In this document: piece after piece, positions 1 through 6,214 of the stretch
How positions within the stretch are numbered: the first letter of the stretch is position 1
Layout: every line of letters starts with the position of its first letter
NCBI GenBank assembly: GCA_023244865.1
Contig: JAHFLM010000024.1
Span: 1-12,398 of the forward strand
Origin: Candidatus Harrisonbacteria bacterium
GTDB taxonomy: Bacteria; Patescibacteriota; Minisyncoccia; UBA6257; UBA11618
Direction of reading: 5' to 3'
DNA: 12,398 nt
Made by a program: the position numbers and the translations under genes
The notes under the pieces: generated by a model
Told to the model about the DNA's origin: nothing
What the model saw: the letters and a program-made list of their open reading frames with translations, nothing else
Databases searched by the model: none

Positions 1-93
1 ATAGTTAGAGCTTTGAAAAAAGTCCTTGATCTTTGACTCCCAAGACTTAGCCTTGAGGTTGTCGTCTCTTTTAAAAATTGCGTAACGATTCAT
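1..93 (-). CDS. N-terminus of unrecognised protein, cut by the window edge
   Basis: Thirty-one codons are open from an ATG at 93-91 to the window edge, with the N-terminus MNRYAIFKRDDNLKAK. The residues are charged with no signal peptide, so a cytosolic protein is likely, but I do not recognise the family from this fragment. No Shine-Dalgarno precedes the ATG. Instead an extended -10 (TGG-TAAATT) ends 7 bp upstream, with TTGTCA 17 bp before it, so the mRNA probably begins at or next to the ATG. The gene diverges from the operon at 192-697. The coupling of a good promoter to an open frame is the main support. Confidence 0.55.
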   Translation of the reverse strand, partial: MNRYAIFKRDDNLKAKSWESKIKDFFQSSNY

Positions 94-100
94 GATTTTT

Positions 101-129
101 AATTTACCACACCATCTTCTATTTGACAA
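101..129 (-). promoter_or_regulatory. Leftward promoter, extended -10, shares -35 with divergent promoter
   Basis: Read on the minus strand: TTGTCA (129-124), 17-bp spacer, TAAATT (106-101) preceded by TGG (extended -10). The -10 lies 7 bp before the ATG at 93. The -35 overlaps that of the rightward promoter at 123-128 by five bases, so RNA polymerase can probably occupy only one at a time. Confidence 0.5.
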
Positions 130-150
130 AATTTATATTTTAGTTATAAT
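123..150 (+). promoter_or_regulatory. Sigma70-type promoter of the 192-697 operon
   Basis: TTGACA (123-128, perfect consensus), 16-bp spacer, TATAAT (145-150, perfect consensus). Predicted transcription start near 157, giving a leader of about 35 nt that carries the AAGGAGG ribosome binding site at 179-185. This is the best promoter in the window. Confidence 0.8.
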
Positions 151-191
151 ACCGGTGGTCATTTGAAAATAGCTTCAGAAGGAGGCGCCTA

Positions 192-521
192 ATGAACAAA
201 TTACGTTTGATTTTCAGACCGCTACAGAAAGAACGCTTTTTATTAAATGGGGCGATAATTGAGAGAGGTGTGGATTACCTGATTGCTCTTGATCATGTGT
301 CGCACGATCATTCATTGCGAATCAACAATCTCTTTATCCTGGTTACAGAAAGTAACATTGGTGATACCAATAGATTAACCACTGATTCTCCATGCTTAAG
401 GCTTTATAGAAAAAAAGAGCTACTTAAGGCATCTCATAAAATGAATCTGGCTGGAATTTACGAGATTCATTTTATCTCTGGAGGAGTTGATATTTCTTAC
501 TTAGGGGAGGAAAAAGCGTGA
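192..521 (+). CDS. Unrecognised 109-residue soluble protein
   Basis: ATG at 192 follows a full Shine-Dalgarno AAGGAGG (179-185) at 6 nt and a consensus promoter, so the gene is almost certainly expressed. The protein has no signal peptide or convincing membrane helix. It alternates short hydrophobic strands with charged stretches, including a His/Asp-rich segment DHVSHDH around residues 34-40, and one cysteine near residue 68. I do not recognise a family. Its stop overlaps the GTG start of the next gene (518) by 4 nt, so the two are translationally coupled and probably act together. The downstream partner is a small membrane protein, so this could be its cytosolic partner (inference). Confidence 0.8.
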   Translation: MNKLRLIFRPLQKERFLLNGAIIERGVDYLIALDHVSHDHSLRINNLFILVTESNIGDTNRLTTDSPCLRLYRKKELLKASHKMNLAGIYEIHFISGGVDISYLGEEKA

Positions 522-697
522 CAAAAAAACTGAAAATTCTAGCCGCGGCGGCCTTGATTATTTATGCGCTGTGGAAGATTCTCACGATGAGCATGAAAAC
601 CTTTTTCATCTTCAAAACAACGCCGATTATAATCATACTTATTCTCGTTTGTTTCTTTACGGCTTACAGATTGCTTAACTCGGCTCGAAAAAGTTGA
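518..697 (+). CDS. Small two-helix membrane protein, 59 residues
   Basis: GTG start at 518 with GGGGAGG (504-510) at 7 nt; the ATGA-type overlap with the upstream stop (GTGA, 518-521) indicates translational coupling. The translation begins MTKKLKILAAAALIIYALWK. A first hydrophobic helix spans about residues 6-20 and a second about 36-51 (PIIIILILVCFFTAY), with Lys-rich N-terminus and Arg/Lys tail, suggesting a hairpin with both ends in the cytoplasm. No known family is recognised. A rho-independent terminator follows 14 bp after the stop, so this closes a two-gene operon. Confidence 0.7.
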   Translation: MTKKLKILAAAALIIYALWKILTMSMKTFFIFKTTPIIIILILVCFFTAYRLLNSARKS

Positions 698-711
698 GTG
701 CATAATAGGAT

Positions 712-734
712 AAATCCCCGATGGGGATTTTTTT
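712..734 (+). terminator. Rho-independent terminator after the 192-697 operon
   Basis: Perfect 8-bp stem AAATCCCC (712-719) / GGGGATTT (723-730), 3-nt loop, followed by a T run through 734. Confidence 0.85.
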
Positions 735-744
735 ATTTGCCCTT

Positions 745-855
745 TGTCATCCCGGAGTATTCATCCGGGATCCAGCTCAATAATAATTATAATAGTTTTA
801 AATGTACTGGATCCCGCATCATTTCCGACCGGGTACTGTCGGGTGCGGGATAACA
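745..855. repeat. 111-bp palindromic REP/MITE-like element with terminal inverted repeats
   Basis: The ends TGTCATCCCG (745-754) and CGGGATAACA (846-855) are inverted repeats with 9 of 10 matches. Inside, CGGGATCCAG (766-775) and CTGGATCCCG (807-816) form a perfect 10-bp inverted pair. Each half also folds alone: CCCGGA (751-756)/TCCGGG (764-769) on the left, CCCGCA (813-818)/TGCGGG (844-849) around CCGAC (825-829)/GTCGG (838-842) on the right. GC-rich arms flank an AT-rich centre (776-806). No coding capacity and no obvious target-site duplication. GATCC-containing palindromes of this style are scattered in many bacterial genomes; copy number here cannot be judged from one copy. Confidence 0.7.
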
Positions 856-863
856 CAGTAGGC

Positions 864-892
864 ATGACATATTTGTAGATTAGGAATAAGAT
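864..892 (+). promoter_or_regulatory. Candidate leaderless promoter of uppP
   Basis: ATGACA (864-869, 5/6), 17-bp spacer, TAAGAT (887-892, 4/6). The -10 ends 6 bp before the ATG at 899, so transcription would begin at the start codon. An in-frame TAA at 887-889 rules out an upstream start. Confidence 0.4.
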
Positions 893-898
893 TTCTTT

Positions 899-1672
899 AT
901 GACTTTAATAACGGTTTTTTGGCTGAGTTTAGTGGAGGGGGTGACGGAATTTTTGCCGGTGTCTTCGACGGGGCACATGGTTTTACTCGCGCATTTTTTA
1001 GGGTTGGATCTACATACGCCGGAGGTGGCTTCATTTATTATTTTAATTCAACTAGGGGCGATTCTCGCGGTCTTTGCGGCTTTTTTGAAAAATATTTCTA
1101 GGAATGAGATTTATAGAGTAATGATGGCTTTTTTACCGACCGCCTTGGTGGGCTTTTTGCTTTATAAAATTGTTAAGACGATTTTAATTACCGATCCACT
1201 AGTTGTGGCATGGGCACTTTTGCTTGGCGGTATTGTCATGCTTCTCGCGGATAAATTTTTATTTCCAAAAATTAAAGTAGTTCAAAATGGAAAAATTGAG
1301 GAATTGAGTTATTTGAGAGCGGCTTTAGTCGGCCTCATCCAAGCTCTATCTGTAATTCCCGGGGTATCTCGAGCTATGGCAAGTATTCTAGGCGGGAGAA
1401 TGGCTGGCCTAGCAGAAACCGAAGCGATTAGATTTTCTTTTTTACTTGCGACACCGACGATTGCCGCCGCCACAGCTTACGATCTTTATAAAACCGGCCT
1501 TTCAAATACGAATTTAAACTGGCAAACCGGCTTAGGATTTATATTAGCTTTTATTTTTGCTTACTTGGTAGTGATTTTTTTCAATAAGCATTACCAAAAA
1601 CTCTCGTTTACCTTTTTTGGTTGGTATCGAGTAATTTTAGGTGGAGTGGTGTTATTAGTTTTATTAAATTAA
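899..1672 (+). CDS. uppP: Undecaprenyl-diphosphatase UppP (BacA family)
   Basis: Integral membrane enzyme that removes a phosphate from undecaprenyl diphosphate to regenerate the lipid carrier for peptidoglycan and surface polysaccharides; the family is also linked to bacitracin resistance. The first signature is intact: E13 and E17 followed by PVSSTGH (residues 20-26). The second signature, normally PGxSRSxxT, reads PGVSRAMAS at 154-162: the arginine is kept but the following Ser is Ala and the final Thr is Ser. FSFLLATPT follows, as in the family, and helices continue to the C-terminus. Length of 257 is near the usual 260-275. Weak AGGA only; the start is fixed by an in-frame stop 4 codons upstream. 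It converges tail-to-tail with the next gene, sharing 4 bp. Confidence 0.93.
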   Translation: MTLITVFWLSLVEGVTEFLPVSSTGHMVLLAHFLGLDLHTPEVASFIILIQLGAILAVFAAFLKNISRNEIYRVMMAFLPTALVGFLLYKIVKTILITDPLVVAWALLLGGIVMLLADKFLFPKIKVVQNGKIEELSYLRAALVGLIQALSVIPGVSRAMASILGGRMAGLAETEAIRFSFLLATPTIAAATAYDLYKTGLSNTNLNWQTGLGFILAFIFAYLVVIFFNKHYQKLSFTFFGWYRVILGGVVLLVLLN

Positions 1673-2949
1673 ACCGCAGGAACAGGACATTCATTATTAG
1701 AACAAACACCCGCAGCGCCTTTTAGATGGCATGAGTTAATAAGAAAGTTGATTAAATTAATCCTCTTATTGATATCGTCTATCTTGGCTTTATCAGCGTT
1801 ATTTTTTGGCACAGCATTGTTGATGATAATGGTTAAATCTTCGATTCTTTTATTATTATCACGAATCTCTCTGTATAAATTATTAGCTATACCGTCAAGA
1901 TAGCTTGACTCGGCTTGGGCTTCGGAAAGAAGAGTCTTAAATTCATCTAAAAGTTTAGACTGAGCAGCTATTGAGTCTCTTTCTTTTTGGGTCTGAGGCT
2001 CGATATCTTCAAGAATTTGAATATAATTTTCAACATTTGAAATATTCTTAGTAAGCCCATCTATTTTAGGATCGAATGAGAATCTTGAGGTGTCTAGAGC
2101 ACGAATAGCGTTTCGTTTGTCGTTATTTACCGCCATGAGATGCTCAACTACACCTACCACGTCAGCAATATTAACATTGCCATTTTCATCGGGAGCGATC
2201 TGATGCGTAGTTAATTCGGTGGTCTCATACCAATATTCATCATGATTACCATCGTTAATAGTATTGAAAGTAACATAAGGGTCTGGATATCCAACTTCAC
2301 AACTCCATGTGCCACTTTGATCGGTTTCGCTTTCTGGGTCATTTTTGTTAAAGACACAATGATGATAAACGATGCTAGAAGTTGTATAGGTACCTTCAAC
2401 ACTCATATTTCTCAGTAAGCCTCTCTTTTCTTTTTCTAATTCCTTAATCCTAGTCTGAAGAGCGTCGTAAGCACCGGGGCCTAAATTATCGCAAACTAGA
2501 TTTTGACACTTGGCCTTTAGCTTGAGAGCGATCTTATAAATATCGCCGTCAAAAAGATTTTCTTGTTCTATTGGATCATGTAGATGCCAATGACCCTCAT
2601 TGTCAAAGCCCGGGGCTGGCAAAGCTGGGCCGTCGCCAAATGGCAAGGGAGTTAATTGAGGAGCTTCTGGCGCCCACTCTTCGGGACCAGGGTGAAAAGA
2701 ACCCTCTATTGGCTCTATTGGATTATCATTCTCATCTGTAAATAAAGGGAGATAAGGAACCCCCCAATAAGCATGAATTTCATCAAGCGTAGGATTGGTT
2801 TGCGGAATTTCGATTAATCTTGGAACTTCGTTACCATGCTCGTCTAAAATTGTATTTTCTCCATGGACTAAGACTTGTCTGAAAGAAAAACCAATAAGCA
2901 TGAGGGAGAGACAGCCTAAGGCTATAAAAATATAAGAATTCTGACGCAT
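1669..2949 (-). CDS. Membrane-anchored extracytoplasmic coiled-coil protein, 426 residues
   Basis: Residues about 6-24 form one hydrophobic segment after a short basic N-terminus, giving a signal anchor or uncleaved signal. An acidic, Pro-rich region follows (about 35-130), then a first predicted helix near 165-180, a Cys-containing globular part (about 195-260), and long charged heptad-like helices about 275-400, ending in a Cys cluster (C407, C416, C421). Paired cysteines suit an oxidising exterior. I recognise no family. The start lacks a Shine-Dalgarno; a perfect extended -10 (TGT-TATAAT) ends 6 bp before the ATG, suggesting a leaderless mRNA. The stop overlaps the stop of uppP on the opposite strand and there is no room for a terminator between them. 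Confidence 0.85.
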   Translation of the reverse strand: MRQNSYIFIALGCLSLMLIGFSFRQVLVHGENTILDEHGNEVPRLIEIPQTNPTLDEIHAYWGVPYLPLFTDENDNPIEPIEGSFHPGPEEWAPEAPQLTPLPFGDGPALPAPGFDNEGHWHLHDPIEQENLFDGDIYKIALKLKAKCQNLVCDNLGPGAYDALQTRIKELEKEKRGLLRNMSVEGTYTTSSIVYHHCVFNKNDPESETDQSGTWSCEVGYPDPYVTFNTINDGNHDEYWYETTELTTHQIAPDENGNVNIADVVGVVEHLMAVNNDKRNAIRALDTSRFSFDPKIDGLTKNISNVENYIQILEDIEPQTQKERDSIAAQSKLLDEFKTLLSEAQAESSYLDGIANNLYREIRDNNKRIEDLTIIINNAVPKNNADKAKIDDINKRINLINFLINSCHLKGAAGVCSNNECPVPAV

Positions 2950-2955
2950 AAGTTT

Positions 2956-2964
2956 ATTATAACA
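2956..2964 (-). promoter_or_regulatory. Extended -10 promoter fused to upstream terminator
   Basis: Minus strand TGTTATAAT: TG (with one base) then perfect TATAAT (2961-2956), 6 bp before the ATG at 2949. No -35 match is visible because that space is occupied by the hairpin of the preceding operon's terminator. The predicted transcript starts at the ATG. Confidence 0.55.
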
Positions 2965-2986
2965 AAAACCCCCATCTTGGGGGTTT
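2961..2986 (-). terminator. Rho-independent terminator of the 4847-3013 operon
   Basis: Minus strand AAACCCCC, loop AAGAT, GGGGGTTT, then TTG TT. The stem is 2966-2973 with 2979-2986 and the T run is at 2968-2964. Lies 27 bp after the stop of the 3013-3330 gene and abuts the next promoter. Confidence 0.8.
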
Positions 2987-3012
2987 GAAAACTTTAATAC
3001 GTGAATGGATTA

Positions 3013-3330
3013 CTAAGATGAAGTCAGGAGCCTCTCAATCTCTTTATTAATTTGCCGGTAGAGATACAAACCTAAAACAAAGTGCAGTGAGAAAATAATT
3101 CCCAGAAAAAGATCGAATCGATCAGGTGTGAGATAGCTAATACCTAAACTAGTTAGGCAGATCGCCAAAGAACAAGGAATGGTTCGCACCATGAAACGCT
3201 TGCGAGCTATTTTGACCTTCAACTCCCCACCAAGACTAGCCGCTGGCTTAGCAATAAGATGATAATCAACCAAACTAACGAGAGACACGCACGAAGCTAA
3301 AATTCGACCAATGACTATCCATTCAATCAT
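3013..3330 (-). CDS. Small three-helix membrane protein, paralogue of its upstream neighbour
   Basis: 105 residues with hydrophobic helices at about 4-21, 50-66 and 71-91 and a Lys/Arg-rich loop at 36-49 (KVKIARKRFMVR), which predicts that loop on the cytoplasmic side. The C-terminus is charged. No known family. Residues 54-92 align without gaps to residues 58-96 of the upstream protein: SL, TS, R-x-D and G-x-IF fall in register, so the two are tandem duplicates that have diverged. ATG at 3330 overlaps the upstream stop by 8 nt and has no clear Shine-Dalgarno of its own, which suggests translational coupling. Last gene of a three-gene operon; the pair may form a heteromer (inference). Confidence 0.75.
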   Translation of the reverse strand: MIEWIVIGRILASCVSLVSLVDYHLIAKPAASLGGELKVKIARKRFMVRTIPCSLAICLTSLGISYLTPDRFDLFLGIIFSLHFVLGLYLYRQINKEIERLLTSS

Positions 3331-3679
3331 GATGAGCTTCGCTTTCTTTTGGATTAGCCTGCATCAGGAGCTTTAGCTTGCGAACACTGCTAAAATAATC
3401 GATACAATTCAAAATAAAAAGAATTATGAAAATAACACCAACCCAAAAATCAATTCGTTGACCTAATTGATAGTAGTCAACGAAGCTAGTTATCGCTACG
3501 GTGAGAGATAGGCCAATGTAAGCCTCTTCGTAAAACATGTCACTTTGAATCTTATTCACTTTTGGATAAGTTGCTCTCTGAGATCGAGTCACCGCATCCC
3601 AGATTCCAACGATAAACATCAGCGAACAACAAATAATTTGAGCTAGGGCAAAAACACAGACCCAATTTACATCATTCAC
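3323..3679 (-). CDS. Small three-helix membrane protein, 118 residues
   Basis: GTG start at 3679 with GAGGT at 5 nt; an in-register ATG two codons later lies in another frame, so GTG is the likely start. Helices lie at about 5-27, 53-70 and 77-96, with a polar loop at 29-50 and a charged tail ending in EAHHD. Family not recognised. It sits 28 bp after the dehydrogenase-like gene without a terminator and overlaps the next gene, its apparent paralogue, by 8 nt. The link to an amino-acid dehydrogenase could mean a substrate-related membrane function, but three helices are few for a transporter unless it oligomerises (inference). Confidence 0.75.
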   Translation of the reverse strand: MNDVNWVCVFALAQIICCSLMFIVGIWDAVTRSQRATYPKVNKIQSDMFYEEAYIGLSLTVAITSFVDYYQLGQRIDFWVGVIFIILFILNCIDYFSSVRKLKLLMQANPKESEAHHD

Positions 3680-3707
3680 GATTTACCTCGCTTTCTGGGA
3701 ATGAAAA

Positions 3708-4847
3708 TTAATTATGATTAGAAACCGTTATCTTAATTCCCCGGCTTTCAAGATGATTGCCGATAGCTTGGAAGTTATCTTCATTGGCTCCCACAAATTC
3801 TGGGGCAACGATGCCAGATAAACCAGCTGCCGCAATTTTTCCTTCCAACATGAGATTGCAAACCGCGGTGCAAGTATAGCCGGTTAACCTCGACATGGAA
3901 CTAAAGCCTGTAACCGGGTCACGTTCATCATAAATGTCGTAAACCGACTTCGAACCACTCGCATGCACCACTTTGACTCTCATCACTGTAAATTCCGGCT
4001 CATCGTGACCTAGTTGCCACTTCGGAAACAGTAATTGACTTGTTACATCTCTGAAAGTAGCGGCTTGCTCGCAGCCATTGATAGCGATTCGATCTTCACT
4101 GAAGAAACCCGAGTCTCGGAATACTCCCATGAGCTCAGCGTGCCCAGGGTAGCGCACGGTTTTTTCAGACATATCAGGAATACTCATGGTTTGTGTAAGC
4201 GTACTGAGGCCGTCAGTGAAAAAGACTTCAAGTTTGCCCAAAGCTCCAAAATCAACGAGCTCCACCCCAGATAAAGCAGGCACCGTAACCAAAGCACCAT
4301 CTTTCATAATCCGAGCTGGTCGAGTATACATCTCGATCACGTCAGTAGGAGAATATGGAGCTTTGTAGTTGAAGGGTGGGGCCGGATTCTTCGGTAAACC
4401 ACCGACCCAACATTCGAAACTCACAACATCACCAGCTATAGCATGATGACCGCAGATGATATTGTTCAAACCTGGAGCAACACCGCATTGAATCACGGCC
4501 GTAGCGCCAGATTTCTTAGCTAAATCATTGAGAGAAAAAGGATCTTCTGGGAAAAAAGAAATATCAACGACATTTTTACCAGCCTCGATGAGCGTTCTTA
4601 AAACTTCGAAACCGAGGAAGCCTGGGAGGGCATTCACCACCAAGTCGGCCCTAGAAACAAGCGCGACTAAGGCTTCTGTATTCGTCACATCTAAAACGGC
4701 AATATTGATACCTTCAGCGTTGAGCTTCTGCAAGAGAGACATATTAGTGTCAGCAACCAAAACGTTATGCCCCATATCAAGATCCCGAGCAATTGTAGCG
4801 CCAATGCGCCCAGCACCTAAAACCACCACGTCTTTTCTTCGACTCAC
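3708..4847 (-). CDS. Saccharopine dehydrogenase family NAD(P)-dependent oxidoreductase
   Basis: An N-terminal Rossmann fold has the dinucleotide motif G11-A-G-R-I-G16 after VVVL, and an acidic D33 at the end of the second strand (VLVADTN) that favours NAD over NADP. GVAPGLNN at 122-129 is the Gly/Pro turn common in this family, and DMSEKTVRYPGH (225-236) is typical of the saccharopine dehydrogenase/lysine 6-dehydrogenase C-terminal domain. At 379 residues it has the usual size of a stand-alone member. Members interconvert saccharopine, glutamate, lysine and aminoadipate semialdehyde, or related imino acids; substrate cannot be read from sequence. Lysine-pathway partners are absent here. GTG start with AGGTG at about 5 nt. 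First gene of an operon with two small membrane proteins. Confidence 0.85.
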   Translation of the reverse strand: MSRRKDVVVLGAGRIGATIARDLDMGHNVLVADTNMSLLQKLNAEGINIAVLDVTNTEALVALVSRADLVVNALPGFLGFEVLRTLIEAGKNVVDISFFPEDPFSLNDLAKKSGATAVIQCGVAPGLNNIICGHHAIAGDVVSFECWVGGLPKNPAPPFNYKAPYSPTDVIEMYTRPARIMKDGALVTVPALSGVELVDFGALGKLEVFFTDGLSTLTQTMSIPDMSEKTVRYPGHAELMGVFRDSGFFSEDRIAINGCEQAATFRDVTSQLLFPKWQLGHDEPEFTVMRVKVVHASGSKSVYDIYDERDPVTGFSSMSRLTGYTCTAVCNLMLEGKIAAAGLSGIVAPEFVGANEDNFQAIGNHLESRGIKITVSNHN

Positions 4848-4898
4848 GACACACCTGACTTTCTTTTAGAGAAATTCACCTGTCAAAAAACAGTTGAT

Positions 4899-4926
4899 AG
4901 CATAACATATTTAGAGAAAATGTAAA
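4899..4926 (-). promoter_or_regulatory. Promoter of the dehydrogenase operon
   Basis: Minus strand TTTACA (4926-4921, 5/6), 16-bp spacer, TATGCT (4904-4899, 4/6). Leader of about 45 nt to the GTG at 4847. It lies just after the stop of the Hint gene, with no terminator seen between them, so some read-through is possible. Confidence 0.45.
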
Positions 4927-4941
4927 TGGAGAGTGACTAGC

Positions 4942-6189
4942 TTAACGCATGGTGGAATCCATTAGAATTCCGCCTGCATAATAAAAGCCCGTTTCAGAAT
5001 CAACTAATAAGTCGTAAGTGGCACTGTCTTTATACGAAACGGTTTCTGTTTTTACAATCTCAACACCCTCGTAAGCTTCTCCAACCTTCAAATCTCCCGC
5101 TAATTTACCATTAGCCATAGGATGAGTCGGCGAAATATCTACTACCTTGCCGTCTGCAAATTCTAAATGAGTCATAAAGTGATTTGATACGGATACTTTT
5201 TGAGTTCTTAGGACTTTAGCTAATACCCTATCACCAGCTTTATTTACAGAATAAACCAAGTCGCCAGTCTTAATACTTGTAACAACTTTATCCCCAGAAG
5301 GAGTTAGGATGCTTGTTTTAGAAGAGAGGCATCTTAAAAGACATCTAGAATATGGGTGACACGAATCAACGTCACCAGGACGAGCTACCGGGCTACCAGA
5401 ACACCAGCCGCACCCACTTCCACCATTATGATTCAAACAAGAAGCAACGTCTGTAATGTTATAACAGGATGAATCATAAGGAACCTCTATCGGACTCTCT
5501 ATTTTACAAGCCCTACTGCATCCATCTCCATTAGTAAGATTATGGTCGTCACACTCTTCAGCCCCTTCTTTTATACCATTACCACATTCACTCGGCTTAA
5601 TACGGCACTTACCCGGAGTGCCGCCGGTAAACTGGCAGCGAGAAATTTTTTTCTCGGTTGGCCCAGACACGATCTCCCCTGTTGATTTTTTAACTGTTAT
5701 ATTTGCTATAAAATAAGGGGTTGTGCAAGCTGGAGCGGACGAGGATGACTGAGATTGACCTAAATCTCCGCAAGTTAAACTTTTTGCAGAACAAAGCCGA
5801 CTTCCAAAATCATAATTACAAGCCCCACGATGCTCTATACATGCGGTAAGGTTTCCATTGTAAACTTTGCAGTTTGGAGGAGAAAGGTGACCCGTCCACT
5901 TAAAACTACCCTGAGGAATAGGGATATCTATTTTGTATTTTTTTTCATCATAGCCAAGTGTTTTTAAGATATTTTTAGAAGTGTTTACCGAACAACTTCC
6001 ATCTACTTTATTAACCCATTCACAACCACTCTCGTTTTTACAATCAAGCTCATCTGCATGAAAACAATCAGAGGCTTTAGTACGAATATTTTGATCTTGA
6101 GAAGTAGCTGAAACAAAAAGATAAAGGGCTATGACGCCAAGACATATAAATATAATTATTTTAAAATTGGCAGATTGAGATTTTTCCAT
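4942..6189 (-). CDS. Exported Cys-rich protein with myxococcus-type repeat and C-terminal Hint domain
   Basis: A signal anchor at residues about 9-29 precedes an extracytoplasmic chain rich in cysteine. PSI-like four-Cys modules occur at C42/C50/C56/C66, C107/C117/C124/C133 and C242/C251/C260/C277 (with CGWC). A DUF4215/myxococcus Cys-rich repeat lies at 202-231 (CGNGIKEGAEECDD, then GDGCS). From C287 to the end (129 residues) is a Hint domain: candidate nucleophile C287 in RCLSSKTSILTP, a strand with TGDLVYSVN, and the TxxH-like box ISPTHPM (T355, H356). Hint domains perform an N-S acyl shift and self-cleave. The usual HN end is absent: it stops at ILMDSTMR with no downstream extein, so Hedgehog-like cleavage or nucleophile transfer is more likely than splicing. 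No Shine-Dalgarno; in-frame TAA at 6201-6199 fixes the ATG. Confidence 0.85.
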   Translation of the reverse strand: MEKSQSANFKIIIFICLGVIALYLFVSATSQDQNIRTKASDCFHADELDCKNESGCEWVNKVDGSCSVNTSKNILKTLGYDEKKYKIDIPIPQGSFKWTGHLSPPNCKVYNGNLTACIEHRGACNYDFGSRLCSAKSLTCGDLGQSQSSSSAPACTTPYFIANITVKKSTGEIVSGPTEKKISRCQFTGGTPGKCRIKPSECGNGIKEGAEECDDHNLTNGDGCSRACKIESPIEVPYDSSCYNITDVASCLNHNGGSGCGWCSGSPVARPGDVDSCHPYSRCLLRCLSSKTSILTPSGDKVVTSIKTGDLVYSVNKAGDRVLAKVLRTQKVSVSNHFMTHLEFADGKVVDISPTHPMANGKLAGDLKVGEAYEGVEIVKTETVSYKDSATYDLLVDSETGFYYAGGILMDSTMR

Positions 6190-6200
6190 AAATTTAAATT

Positions 6201-6206
6201 ATTATA
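6201..6206 (-). promoter_or_regulatory. -10 box of the Hint protein gene
   Basis: Perfect TATAAT on the minus strand, 11 bp before the ATG at 6189, giving a leader of about 5 nt. It sits between the stop of the preceding gene (6215) and the ATG. The -35 is poor (TTGTTT at a 15-bp spacing). Confidence 0.45.
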
Positions 6207-6214
6207 ACCAAACC

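Noticed and set aside
788..793. TATAAT as a uppP promoter
   Set aside because: No -35 match at 16-18 bp, and it falls in the AT-rich loop of the palindromic element; the box at 864-892 fits better.
2905..2935. Lipobox-like ALGC at residue 13 of the 426-residue protein
   Set aside because: The Cys comes too early and the hydrophobic segment continues beyond it, which does not fit a lipoprotein signal peptide.
4035..4869. Plus-strand open frames over the dehydrogenase gene
   Set aside because: Out-of-frame shadows of a well-supported enzyme gene; no ribosome binding sites or domains.
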